Assembly (NCBI RefSeq): GCF_014204865.1
Contig: NZ_JACHMG010000001.1
Span: 6,970,501 to 7,034,500 of the forward strand
From: Amycolatopsis jiangsuensis
GTDB taxonomy: Bacteria; Actinomycetota; Actinomycetes; Mycobacteriales; Pseudonocardiaceae
DNA: 64,000 nucleotides
Reading direction: 5' to 3'
How positions within the stretch are numbered: the first letter of the stretch is position 1; every line of letters begins with the position of its first letter. Positions 25,001 to 32,217 of this stretch are shown here, one piece after another. A program made the position numbers and the translations under genes. The notes under the pieces are model-generated. The model was not told the DNA's origin, ran no database searches, and saw nothing but the letters and a program-made list of their open reading frames with translations.

Positions 25001-25565
25001 CCGGTCCGGCGTCGACCTGTGGATGGGCACGCTGTCGAAATCGCTCGCCGGCTGCGGTGGCTACCTCGCCGGCAGCGCCGCGGCCGTGCGCTGGCTTCGC
25101 TATTCGCTGCCCGGTTTCGTCTACAGCGTCGGGATCACGCCGGCCAACGCCGCGGCTTCCCTTGCCGCGCTGCGATTGCTGCGGGAAGAACCGGAACGGC
25201 TGGTGCGGCTGCGGGAGAACTCGCGGCTGTTCCTCCGGCTCGCTCGCGAGGCCGGCTTGCCCACCGGGTCCGCCGAGGGCTCCCCGATCGTGCCCTGCCT
25301 GGTCGGCGACTCGGCCACCACGCTGCGGCTGGCGAGCGCACTGTACGAGCGCGGCATCGTGGTCGATCCGATCCTGCACCCTGCGGTGGACGAGGAGCAG
25401 ACCCGGCTGCGGTTCTTCCTCACCAGCGAGCACGAGGAGGACCAGCTGCGGTACGCAGTGTCCACTGTGGCCACGGAACTCGCCGCCCTGCGCGGCAACG
25501 TCCTCACTGCAGGAGCCGCTCGATCCGCTGGATCGGGTTCTCCTGCGCCACCGGTGGTTCCGTGA
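22065..25565 (+). CDS. Ketosynthase-ACP-alpha-oxoamine synthase fusion
   Basis: A 1166-residue, three-domain enzyme. Residues about 12-455 are a polyketide ketosynthase with the complete triad: Cys210 in DAACSGG, His345 in EAHGTAT and His382 in KSVVGHS. A linker of about 180 residues holds a post-KS subdomain and an LPxxxxSPRRHWI-type end, with no acyltransferase. Residues about 640-720 are an acyl carrier domain with Ser679 in GFDSLM. Residues about 760-1150 are a PLP alpha-oxoamine synthase with DEAHS (957-961) and Lys992 in LSKSLAG. The KS should extend an acyl chain on the carrier. The oxoamine synthase would then condense it, with loss of CO2, with an amino acid, releasing an alpha-aminoketone. 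The acyltransferase must act in trans. RedN and PigH (ACP-ACP-oxoamine synthase) are the closest known plan. Confidence 0.9.
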   Translation: MASEVSVRGNSGNRRDIAVVGVGCRFPGARNVNEYWDLLSEPKPQFHPVPDSRWRRQAFHREDFRDTSAAYSDRMALVDDVACFDAGHYGIPPRRAKSLDPQHRLLVDLTREALQDAGWEAGGFDRDDTSVIMSLSESGYREMSTLHIRLRQLAGGEFGRPGGPELAEAASAVGGFHATALAGLLLNMGPSSISNIFDLHGESYALDAACSGGLTAVANAVFALRSGRCRIAVAGGAQLVLTPDLFVGLCRIGAISRTGECRPFDRRADGFVLGEGAGVLVLRPLEDAEAAGDRVYAVIRGVGLSNDGTVKGGMMPQEAGQLNALRRAYADAGVDPGSVGYLEAHGTATSVGDDVEIAALGELRRDVAGPAYLGAAKSVVGHSLGTAGIAGLIKSILSVHKGQILPQPDFEPAEHLALEEAGLRVATTLRPWESQGPRRAGISAFGFGGTNVHVVIEEPAAACTPVEPPAQPRLLLLTARDRAGLARHAREVAEALTRENPSLAEVEGTLARRTLFPERLALAADDLRDAVAKLTAASVALASGQTGELAPDVHAGVVAPGKEDAAPSGTPAELARRAVTGTGVRPPSTGLPRCTLPPSPLSPRRHWIVDDAKLVKAQAQPPLGAGTSASPGTSPETASPSSAHTVLAVVLEEVARTSAFPVDELYPWQLLIDDLGFDSLMLTELEAKLRKRFPVPALELDQQPNLTVRGVAALLAPGGAGPESVERTVPVPAADSGEPDWDPATATIERFPEAAAIEARLGEFEQAGVRNPYFRKHQGRMDATTSVGDRQYLSFSSYNYLGLAGHPVVTAAVHAAVERYGTSVSGSRLLGGDRDLSRALETELAAFLGTGDCLVLVSGHATNVGAIGHLAGPDDLVVHDSLAHDSILQGCALSGATRRPFPHNDLDRLEDVLRRTRSRFRRVLIVVEGVYSMDGDLADLPRLIDLKRRYGALLMVDEAHSIGTVGPRGAGVGDHFGVDRSGVDLWMGTLSKSLAGCGGYLAGSAAAVRWLRYSLPGFVYSVGITPANAAASLAALRLLREEPERLVRLRENSRLFLRLAREAGLPTGSAEGSPIVPCLVGDSATTLRLASALYERGIVVDPILHPAVDEEQTRLRFFLTSEHEEDQLRYAVSTVATELAALRGNVLTAGAARSAGSGSPAPPVVP

Positions 25566-26034
25566 TCGTCTTCGGCTTGCGGCCCATCTCTTCCGAGAGC
25601 AGATAGGCGATGATCTCGGCTTCCTGCTCCTGTTCGTCGTCGTAGGTGGCGCGCATCAGCATGTCCCGCACGAGGTCGGGGTCGAGGTTGGGGAACAGCG
25701 AACGGGCGCTCTCGTCGTCCAGCAGACCCGAGCCGCGATGGCAGCAGATGATGTGACCCAGCTCGTGCAAGATGATGTGCTCCTGGTGCGCCCCGGTGGT
25801 GTTGGCGTCGAAGAAGATGAGGTCTTCCCCGCGTGCGGCCACCCACATGCCGCACGGGTGGGAGGCGGGCATCGGCAGCGGGACGAGGGTGATCGGCCGC
25901 TCCCGGATCTCGCCGAGGCGGGTGCACAGGGTCGCCAGGTCGTAGTTCGCCGGAAGGCCGAGCTCGGCGATCCGCCGGACCCCTTCCTCGCGCATCCGCC
26001 TCAGCTGGTCGCGACGCTCCACGGCTTCGGGCAC
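25504..26034 (-). CDS. ImmA/IrrE-family metalloprotease-like protein
   Basis: The 176-residue protein has the zinc motif HELGH (90-94) and a downstream acidic helix (DDEQEQEAEIIAYLL) that supplies the third ligand in this family. ImmA/IrrE proteins cleave or unlock a partner XRE repressor. The likely partner is encoded 7 bp upstream. The 3' end overlaps the ketosynthase fusion gene by 62 bp tail to tail, so the two transcripts are antisense there. Active-site residues look intact. Confidence 0.85.
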   Translation of the reverse strand: MPEAVERRDQLRRMREEGVRRIAELGLPANYDLATLCTRLGEIRERPITLVPLPMPASHPCGMWVAARGEDLIFFDANTTGAHQEHIILHELGHIICCHRGSGLLDDESARSLFPNLDPDLVRDMLMRATYDDEQEQEAEIIAYLLSEEMGRKPKTITEPPVAQENPIQRIERLLQ

Positions 26035-26041
26035 AGCAGGC

Positions 26042-26476
26042 TCACTTCGCCGTTTCGTCGCTGACCGGCGGCAGGCCCTGCATCTGCCGGTACTGGTCCA
26101 TGATCGTGGTGATCGCCTGCAGGTTCTCCTCCCGCATCCCGGCCGCGCGCATGGCGACGGCGCGCACCCCGGCCTGCCGCATGGCCTCGACCGCGGCCAG
26201 CTCCGACAGCACCGATCCGGCCACCTCCTCGTCGAAGAAGTAGGCGACCGAAACCCCGAAGAACTTGGCCAGCGCGGCGAGCAGCTCCTGCGAGGGGTTG
26301 GTGCGCTTGCCGGTGCGCAGCTGAGAAAGGTACACCCCGCCGACCTTCAGCTCCGGCGACGCTCGTTTCAGCTCGGCCGCGACCTCGGCATTGGTCCAGT
26401 GCCTGCCCTGCGGGCGCACGCTGCGGAACAGGTCGTCGAGTCTGGCGGCCAGAGTCGGCCGGGTGTCTTCGGACAT
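26042..26476 (-). CDS. XRE-family regulator paired with the ImmA/IrrE protein
   Basis: A 144-residue protein. An XRE helix-turn-helix lies at about 20-75 (WTNAEVAAELKRASPELKVGGVYLSQLRTGKRTNPSQELLAALAKFFGVSVAYFF). A C-terminal helical region (80-140) probably serves dimerisation or recognition by the protease. A GGAGGGG site precedes the ATG. It is the first gene of a two-gene operon with the ImmA/IrrE protein. By analogy with ImmR-ImmA it should repress target genes until cleaved or released; nearby targets include its own promoter and perhaps the ketosynthase fusion. Confidence 0.87.
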   Translation of the reverse strand: MSEDTRPTLAARLDDLFRSVRPQGRHWTNAEVAAELKRASPELKVGGVYLSQLRTGKRTNPSQELLAALAKFFGVSVAYFFDEEVAGSVLSELAAVEAMRQAGVRAVAMRAAGMREENLQAITTIMDQYRQMQGLPPVSDETAK

Positions 26477-26498
26477 GCTGACTCGCCCCTCCAGTGTC

Positions 26499-26552
26499 CA
26501 GCTGATTGCTCTCAGCTAACACGACTATCTCAGATTAGCGGACAGTTGACAA
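26499..26552 (-). promoter_or_regulatory. Promoter and candidate operator of the XRE-ImmA operon
   Basis: On the minus strand TTGTCA (26552-26547) and GATAGT (26529-26524) are separated by exactly 17 bp. Downstream of the -10 box lies the dyad AGCTGA-n6-TCAGCT (about 26500-26517). The motif TAG/AATCTGAGA is repeated nearby as CTAATCTGAGA and GTTAGCTGAGA. These are good candidates for sites of the encoded XRE protein. Confidence 0.55.
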
Positions 26553-27213
26553 TGGCCGGTCGCCTCCACAAGACTGTGTGCGTCGCGAGTTAACTGATGG
26601 CTAACCGCGCACACCCGGGCACAGCGACAGGCGTAGACCGGGCCGGGGCGACGCTGGGGGTGCCGCCCCGCCGGTCCGCCGCGCGCGGGCCCGGGGGCAG
26701 CTACCGGACTGCCTCCGGGCTGAGCTGTACCGCCGGGGCGCGGCGGCCTGGCGCCGGGTTGGTGACTTGGCGCCGGTTGTGCCCTGGCGACGGTGTTGTG
26801 GCTGTCGCCGGTGTTATGACTAGCGACGGGTTGTGACTGGCGACGGTGTTGGTGAGCTGTCGCCGGGCCGTGACTTGAGGCCAAGCCGTGACTCGCCGCC
26901 TGCGCCGTGAGCGTGCTGGACGGCAGCTGGCGCCAACTGCCTACGAGCTATCGCGGCACGCCCAAGGCTGACCGGGTGATCGGCCGTTGGGCCGCATCGA
27001 TCTGTCGGCTGTCGGCCCGCTTGTTCGACTGCTTGCCGAATACAGCTTGGCTATCGGCCTGCGCGTCGGTTGCTGGCCCGATCACCGGACTGTCTGCCGG
27101 CTCCTCGCTCGGCTGTCAGCATGCCTGCCGGCTACTCGCCCAGTTGTCGGCGTGCGTGTCAGCCGCCGAACCGACCGCAGGACTGCCGACCGTCGACCCG
27201 GACAGCCGACCGG
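26553..27213. other. Gap with degenerate repeats, no gene
   Basis: Between about 26750 and 26900 the motif GTGACTGGCGACGGTGTTG recurs four to five times with changes. Between 26950 and 27240 CTGTCGGC and GGACTGCCGACC variants recur. Codon bias is absent in all frames, so I see no gene. Confidence 0.55.
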
Positions 27214-27846
27214 CTACCGGACTGCTTCCGGGCCGGCGAACTGGGCCCATTCGTCTGCCCAGCGGGTCGCGCGGCGGTGGTCGAGTACTCGGCGGGCCGC
27301 CCAGAAGGCGCCTGCCAGTACGCCGGCGGCGCACAGCCAGGTGAAGGTGGCCACCAGTACGCCGTTGGTCACTGCGTCCGTGTGGGTGAGCGGGGCGGTG
27401 GTCTGCCTGCCGGTGCGGTCGAGCCAGATCGCGGTCGTGGCGCCTTCGGTGGCCGCGCTCGAGGGGACGGTGACCGGGCCGGTGCGTTGCGCGCCGCCGG
27501 GGACGTGCCAGAGCGCGTTCACCTGCGCGGTGCTCGCGATCGGGGCGCTGTCACCCAGTGACGTCTGCTGTTGCGGCGCGGTCGTGAGCACCGTGGCGGT
27601 GACCTGGTGCCGTGACCGCTGCTGCGCGTCCGAGGCGGCGGTCTCGGAGGCGATGTCCGCGCGGGCGAACGCGACGGCGAGCGGGATCGCCAGCAACGCA
27701 ATCAGGACGGCCACTCCGGCGAGCGCGCCCTCGACCCGGTCCGAGCGGCGGACCAAAGGGTTCCGGGCGACGCCGAGGCGTCGCAGCAATCGTTTACAGA
27801 AGTGTGGTGGTCTGCCTGCCCGAGTCCTGTACCGCATGCCTGCCAT
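27214..27846 (-). CDS. Rv1733c-like membrane protein
   Basis: The 210-residue protein has the Rv1733c family plan. A basic N-terminus with RNPLVRRSDRVEGALAGVAVLIALLAIPLAVAFA gives the first helix. An extracytoplasmic domain (about 65-160) follows, then a second helix (VLVATFTWLCAAGVLAGAFWAA), and a short basic cytoplasmic tail ends in DEWAQFAGPE. The family is of unknown function, widespread in mycobacteria and relatives, and Rv1733c is linked to dormancy. The start may lie a few codons downstream of 27846. Confidence 0.75.
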   Translation of the reverse strand: MAGMRYRTRAGRPPHFCKRLLRRLGVARNPLVRRSDRVEGALAGVAVLIALLAIPLAVAFARADIASETAASDAQQRSRHQVTATVLTTAPQQQTSLGDSAPIASTAQVNALWHVPGGAQRTGPVTVPSSAATEGATTAIWLDRTGRQTTAPLTHTDAVTNGVLVATFTWLCAAGVLAGAFWAARRVLDHRRATRWADEWAQFAGPEAVR

Positions 27847-27961
27847 GGTCCTCCCCTCACCCAGGCGAGCGCTGTTATCCGGGCAACGTTTTTCCCGGTT
27901 TTACTGGGAATCCGGTGTGTTCCTGCGCACGCCTGCCACGCGTGTGGGTGAACGCCGCGGT

Positions 27962-28384
27962 TCAGTCGATCAACCGGACGGTGGCCGTCCGGCTGTGTGT
28001 CCGGCGGCGGCTGAAGCCGTATTCGGCCACGATGCCGAGCTGGATGCTGCGGTCGGCCGGGGCCCAGTAACCGGTGCGCACGAAATAGCCGTCCATCGCG
28101 CAGAGACGGTTGGCGCTCTTGCGGGAGCTGATCGGCTCCCAGCCCCACTGCCGTCCGGTGTGCTCGACCCCGTTGCGCCGCACGTGCAACCGTGGATTCC
28201 CGATCTCCCGGCAGTAAACGCCGCCTTCGGCGATGTAGAGCACACCGTCCACCTTGTAGAAGCGCTTGCCGTCGAGCAGACTCACCCGGCCGGACAGGGT
28301 GAACCGGACGCGCCCGCCCTCGGCGCCGTCCATTGTCCAGTCGAGACAGAATTCCTGGGTCGGAACCTCGAGCGACTGGGTCAT
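27962..28384 (-). CDS. Conserved-looking protein of unknown function
   Basis: ATG 28384 is preceded by GGAAGGA and begins MTQSLEVPTQEFCLDW; a longer frame to 28498 lacks a ribosome site. The 140 residues are mostly strand-forming, with three cysteines, GKRFYKVDGVLYIAEGGVYCREIG in the middle and a basic end. There is no signal peptide or membrane segment. I do not recognise the family. It is followed by the Rv1733c-like gene on the same strand, 115 bp away. Confidence 0.55.
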   Translation of the reverse strand: MTQSLEVPTQEFCLDWTMDGAEGGRVRFTLSGRVSLLDGKRFYKVDGVLYIAEGGVYCREIGNPRLHVRRNGVEHTGRQWGWEPISSRKSANRLCAMDGYFVRTGYWAPADRSIQLGIVAEYGFSRRRTHSRTATVRLID

Positions 28385-28568
28385 GGCTGTGTTCCTTCCG
28401 CTACCCCCGTGGATGCCCACGAGAAAGATAGGGAAAAAACGTGCCCGTGGAAGCAGGTGACAACGATTTTCACCCGAAGAGGCTCGCAGGTCACGCATGG
28501 TATTCGAAATGCGATTAATCGAGTTCGGTAATGCTGTCGGGGTAGGCCGGATACGGGACGTGAAAATG

Positions 28569-28599
28569 CCGGGGGTGCATGGCGGCGACGCACCCCCGG
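28569..28599 (-). terminator. Hairpin terminator of the class V aminotransferase gene
   Basis: A perfect 10-bp stem (CCGGGGGTGC with its complement) has an 11-nt loop. On the minus strand CATTTTC follows. It lies 160 bp past the stop of the gene ending at 28759. Confidence 0.65.
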
Positions 28600-28655
28600 T
28601 TTGGCGCTATGCGCCGGTAAGCCGACAGTGGGCGCGTGTCGCGAGCGTGATCGAC

Positions 28656-28745
28656 AGCGACCGTCCGCGCGCCGGTGCGCCCGGAAGCGACCGCCTGCGC
28701 GCCGGTGCGCCCGGCAACGACCGCCCGCGCGGTGCGCCCGGTGGC
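28656..28745. repeat. 30-bp tandem repeat, three copies
   Basis: The unit begins AGCGACCG and contains GCGCGCCGGTGCGCCCGG. The second copy starts at 28686 and the third, 3 bp shorter, at 28716. It sits just after the stop of the aminotransferase gene. The rest of the 28385-28758 gap holds no gene. Confidence 0.8.
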
Positions 28746-28758
28746 CGGCGCCGCGGGA

Positions 28759-29955
28759 TCAGAGTTCCGCGAGCGCCTTCAGGAGGAGATCGACCTCCGC
28801 CGCCGTGGTGTACGGCGCGATGCCGGCACGGACCGCGCCGGTGTCGCCGAGCCCGAGCCGCCGAGAACACTCGATGGCGTAAAAGGTCGACGCCGGTGCG
28901 TTGACGCCTCGGCCGGCCAGGTGCTCGTACACGGCTTTCGGGCCGGTGCCGGTGACCGTGAACAGCACTGTCGGAGTGCGGCGCCGGGTCGCCGATCCGT
29001 ACCGGACGACGCGGGGCAGCTCGGCCAGCCCGGCTTCGAGGCGGTCGAGCAACGCCGTCTCGTGGTCTTCCAGCTCCCGCATCGACACGGCCAGGCGCGC
29101 CCGGCGGCTGCCCTCGCCAGGGACCAGCGCGGAGAGGAAGTCGATCGCCGCAGTCGCGCCTGCCAGCAGCTCGTACGGGAGAGTGCCCAGCTCGAACCGT
29201 TCGGGCACGGCGTCGCTGGAGGGCAGCAGCTTGTCCGGGCTCAGGGTCTCCAGCAGCTCCGGCGCGGCGGCCAGCAGGCCGAGGTGCGGTCCGAGGAACT
29301 TGTAGGCCGAGCACACGTAGAAGTCCGCCCCCAGTTCGGCGACGTCCACCGGGCTGTGCGGGGTGAGGTGCACGCCGTCCACGTAGCTCAGCGCCCCGGC
29401 CTCGCGGGCGGCCGCGGTGATCGCCGGGATGTCCGGGCGGGTGCCGAGCAGGTTCGACGCGGCGGTGACCGCGACCAGCCGGGTCCGGCCGGTCAGCAGC
29501 GAGGCGAACGCGGACGCCGACAGCTCCCCGGTCTCCGGGTCGAAGTCCGCCCAGCGCACGGTCACGTCCCGGGCCTGCGCGGCCTGGAGCCACGGCCGGA
29601 TGTTGGCGTCGTGGTCGAGCCGGGTGACCACGATCTCGTCGCCGGGCCGCCACTGCTTGGCCAGCGCACGGGAGAAGTCGTAGGTCAGCTGGGTCATGCT
29701 GCGGCCGAACACCACGCCTTCGGGGCGCGCGCCGAGCAGGTCGGCCGCGGCCTGGCGGGCCTCGCGCACCACGCCGTCGGCACGGCGTTCGGCGGCGGTG
29801 ACTGTGCCCCGGTTGGCGATGGCGGAGCAGAGGGTGGCGGCCACGGCTTCGCCGACCTTGGCCGGTACCTGGGAGCCGCCGGGTCCGTCGAAGTGGGCGG
29901 CGCCGCCGTCGAGCGCGGGGAAGTGCTTGCGGATCGCATCTACGTCGTAGGCCAC
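28759..29955 (-). CDS. Cysteine desulfurase-like class V aminotransferase
   Basis: A 398-residue PLP enzyme from GTG 29955 (VAYDVDAIRKHFPAL); no strong ribosome site is seen, so the start is provisional. Features are FDGPGGSQVP near the N-terminus, TRLDHDANIRPW, the Asp-containing YVDGVHLTPH and the PLP lysine in YVCSAYKFLGPHLG. This matches the SufS-related group called cysteine desulfurase-like proteins rather than housekeeping SufS. No SUF genes are near. It is divergent from the peptide deformylase gene; substrate unknown. Confidence 0.85.
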   Translation of the reverse strand: MAYDVDAIRKHFPALDGGAAHFDGPGGSQVPAKVGEAVAATLCSAIANRGTVTAAERRADGVVREARQAAADLLGARPEGVVFGRSMTQLTYDFSRALAKQWRPGDEIVVTRLDHDANIRPWLQAAQARDVTVRWADFDPETGELSASAFASLLTGRTRLVAVTAASNLLGTRPDIPAITAAAREAGALSYVDGVHLTPHSPVDVAELGADFYVCSAYKFLGPHLGLLAAAPELLETLSPDKLLPSSDAVPERFELGTLPYELLAGATAAIDFLSALVPGEGSRRARLAVSMRELEDHETALLDRLEAGLAELPRVVRYGSATRRRTPTVLFTVTGTGPKAVYEHLAGRGVNAPASTFYAIECSRRLGLGDTGAVRAGIAPYTTAAEVDLLLKALAEL

Positions 29956-30034
29956 AGCCGACAGCTTGCCCGATCGCGTGCCGGTCCGGCCAGCCGTGGG
30001 ATCATCCGGGCACCCGCGTGGAAAGGTGCCGCCC

Positions 30035-30667
30035 GTGCTCGCCGACCTGGTGGACGAACTGCTCGCCCGGCCCTTGCCCTGGCCGATCGTGCAGGCCGGT
30101 GATCCGGTGCTGCGCGCCGCGGCCCGGCCGTACGAGGGCGAGCTGAGCGAGGCCGCGTTCGCCGCGCTGATCGAGGGGATGAAGGTGACCATGCGGGAGG
30201 CGCCCGGCGTCGGGCTCGCCGCGCCGCAGATCGGGCTCGGCGTGCGGATCGCGGTGGTCGAGGACCGGGCGAACGAGCGCCCGGGCGTGCCCGCGGCCAC
30301 GCTGGAGACGCGCGGGATCACGCCGCTGCCGTTGCGGGTGCTGGTGAACCCGTCCTACACCCGGGCCGGTGACGAGACCGCGGCGTTCTTCGAAGGCTGC
30401 CTCAGCGTGTCCGGCTGGCAGGCGGTGGTGGCTCGTCCGCTGCGAGTACGGCTGAGCGCGCAGGACGAGACCGGTGCGGTGGTGGACGAGGAGCTGTCCG
30501 GCTGGCCGGCCCGCATCGTCCAGCACGAAACCGACCATCTGCACGGCATCCTCTACCTCGACCGGGCCGAAACGCGCTCGCTGTCCACGCACGAGGCGGT
30601 CGCCCGCCGCTGGGCGCAGCCGACCCCGGCCGAGGCCGCGCGGGAGCTGGGGTTCGAGCTGCCCTGA
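30035..30667 (+). CDS. def: Peptide deformylase
   Basis: GTG 30035 follows a GGAAAGGTG site and gives 210 residues. The three deformylase motifs are intact: GVGLAAPQIG, EGCLSVS with the metal-binding Cys, and QHETDHLHG with the HExxDH metal site. The enzyme removes the formyl group from nascent proteins. Actinomycetes often have several copies; the N-terminal stretch and lack of fmt nearby suggest a secondary copy. It is followed by a TCCACTGTGGA palindrome and the alcohol dehydrogenase promoter. Confidence 0.92.
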   Translation: MLADLVDELLARPLPWPIVQAGDPVLRAAARPYEGELSEAAFAALIEGMKVTMREAPGVGLAAPQIGLGVRIAVVEDRANERPGVPAATLETRGITPLPLRVLVNPSYTRAGDETAAFFEGCLSVSGWQAVVARPLRVRLSAQDETGAVVDEELSGWPARIVQHETDHLHGILYLDRAETRSLSTHEAVARRWAQPTPAEAARELGFELP

Positions 30668-30689
30668 GTCCACTGTGGAGCGTTCGCGG

Positions 30690-30718
30690 TTGACACTGCC
30701 CGCCGTGGCCGGTGTGAT
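30690..30718 (+). promoter_or_regulatory. Promoter of the alcohol dehydrogenase gene
   Basis: TTGACA (30690-30695) and TGTGAT (30713-30718) are separated by 17 bp. Transcription would begin about 30725-30727, which matches the second ATG (30727) as a leaderless start and rules out the ATG at 30721. Confidence 0.6.
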
Positions 30719-30726
30719 GCATGCTC

Positions 30727-31734
30727 ATGACGACATATCGCGCGTTCGAGGTCACCGGGCCACGGCAGTTCGGCCTGGTCGAGCGTCCGCTGCCGGAGCC
30801 GGGCCCGGGACAGGTCCGGGTACGGGTGCAGGCCTGCGGGATCTGCCACACCGACGTGCTCGCCGTGGAGCGCGAGCGGCGCGACGCGATCGTGTCCGGG
30901 CACGAGATCGCCGGCGTGATCGACGCGGTCGGCGCGGGGGTACGGGCATGGCGGGCAGGCGAGCGGGTCGGCGTCGGCTTCCTCGGCGGGCACTGCGGTG
31001 AGTGTGATCCCTGCCGCCGCGGGGATTTCGTCAACTGCGCCGACCAGCCGCGGATCGGGATCGACGTCGACGGTGGCTACGCGGAATACGTGCTGGTCCG
31101 CGCGAGCGGCCTTGCGCGGCTCCCGGATGGACTGTCCGCTGTGGACGCGGCGCCCCTGATGTGCGCGGGGATCACCGCCTACCGTCCGCTGGAACAGGGC
31201 GGGCTGCGGCCGGGTTCGCTGGTCGCGATCCAGGGGATCGGCGGTCTCGGGCACCTCGGTGTGCAGTACGCGAAGGCGCTCGGGTACCGCGTGGTGGCGA
31301 TCGCGCGGGGCACGGAAAAGGCCGAGCTGGCCCAGGAACTCGGTGCCGACGACTACCTCGACAGCTCCGCGGTGGATCCGGGTGAGGCGCTGCGCGAGAG
31401 GGGCGGCGCGGCGTTGATCCTGGCGACGGCGGCGAGCGGGACGTCGATGTCCCCGCTGGTGCCCGGCCTCGCGCCGCGCGGACAGCTGGTCGTGGTGGGC
31501 GCGGCGCCGGATCCGATCTCGGTCCGTACTGCAGATCTGATCAACGGCACCGTCTCGGTGGCCGGCAGCAAGACCGGCACGGCGATCGAGAAGGAGGACT
31601 GTCTCGCGTTCTCCGCCGCCCGCGGCGTGCGGCCGATGGTCGAGACGGTCCCGTGGACCCAGGTTCCGGAAGCCTACGAACGGATGCTGTCGGGCAAGGC
31701 GCGGTTCCGGGTGGTGCTCGACTTCACGTCCTGA
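30727..31734 (+). CDS. Zinc-dependent alcohol dehydrogenase
   Basis: A 335-residue MDR-family dehydrogenase. Catalytic zinc ligands appear in CGICHTD and GHEIAGVIDAVGAGV. The structural-zinc lobe reads GHCGECDPCRRGDFVNC (four cysteines). The Rossmann motif is GIGGLGHLGVQYA. It resembles NADP(H)-dependent alcohol or aldehyde reductases of the AdhA/Adh-like group; the substrate is not readable. The start is set by the promoter spacing. It is convergent with the ogt gene, 15 bp apart. Confidence 0.9.
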   Translation: MTTYRAFEVTGPRQFGLVERPLPEPGPGQVRVRVQACGICHTDVLAVERERRDAIVSGHEIAGVIDAVGAGVRAWRAGERVGVGFLGGHCGECDPCRRGDFVNCADQPRIGIDVDGGYAEYVLVRASGLARLPDGLSAVDAAPLMCAGITAYRPLEQGGLRPGSLVAIQGIGGLGHLGVQYAKALGYRVVAIARGTEKAELAQELGADDYLDSSAVDPGEALRERGGAALILATAASGTSMSPLVPGLAPRGQLVVVGAAPDPISVRTADLINGTVSVAGSKTGTAIEKEDCLAFSAARGVRPMVETVPWTQVPEAYERMLSGKARFRVVLDFTS

Positions 31735-31749
31735 GTCCACAGAGGACGA

Positions 31750-32217
31750 TCAGGCTGCTTCCAGTTCCAGCAGCCGGCGTTTGCGGTCCACCCCGCCGCC
31801 GTAGCCGGTGAGGTCACCGTTGCTGCCGACGACGCGGTGGCACGGCACCACGATGCTCACCGGATTGCGCCCGTTGGCCAGGCCGACCGCGCGGAACGCG
31901 CCGGGCCGTCCGATGTGCTCGGCCAGCTCGCGGTAGGTGATCGTCTCGCCGTACGGGATCCGCGTGAGCTGCTGCCACACGGTCTGCTGGAACGGTGTGC
32001 CGCGCAGGGCCAGCGGCAGGTCGAACTCGGTTCGCTCGCCCGCGAAGTACTCGCCCAGCTGCCGCTTGACCTCGGTGAACGGACGGTCGTCGCGGTCACC
32101 GAAGGTCGCCGGGTCGGGCTGATGCCGGTGCCGCTCCAGGTACAGCCCGGCCAGCGCGCCGTCCCGTGCCACCACGGTGAGCGGGCCGACCGGGCTTTCG
32201 AGCACGGTGTGGTTCAC
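31750..32217 (-). CDS. ogt: Methylated-DNA--protein-cysteine methyltransferase
   Basis: From GTG 32217 the protein has 155 residues with the active-site motif [10 protein letters not shown], whose Cys accepts the alkyl group from O6-alkylguanine. [20 protein letters not shown] is the DNA-binding helix-turn-helix. The start overlaps the AdaA-AlkA stop by GTGA, with GAGGAGG just upstream, so both repair proteins are made together. It is single-turnover DNA repair. Confidence 0.94.
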   Translation of the reverse strand: MNHTVLESPVGPLTVVARDGALAGLYLERHRHQPDPATFGDRDDRPFTEVKRQLGEYFAGERTEFDLPLALRGTPFQQTVWQQLTRIPYGETITYRELAEHIGRPGAFRAVGLANGRNPVSIVVPCHRVVGSNGDLTGYGGGVDRKRRLLELEAA

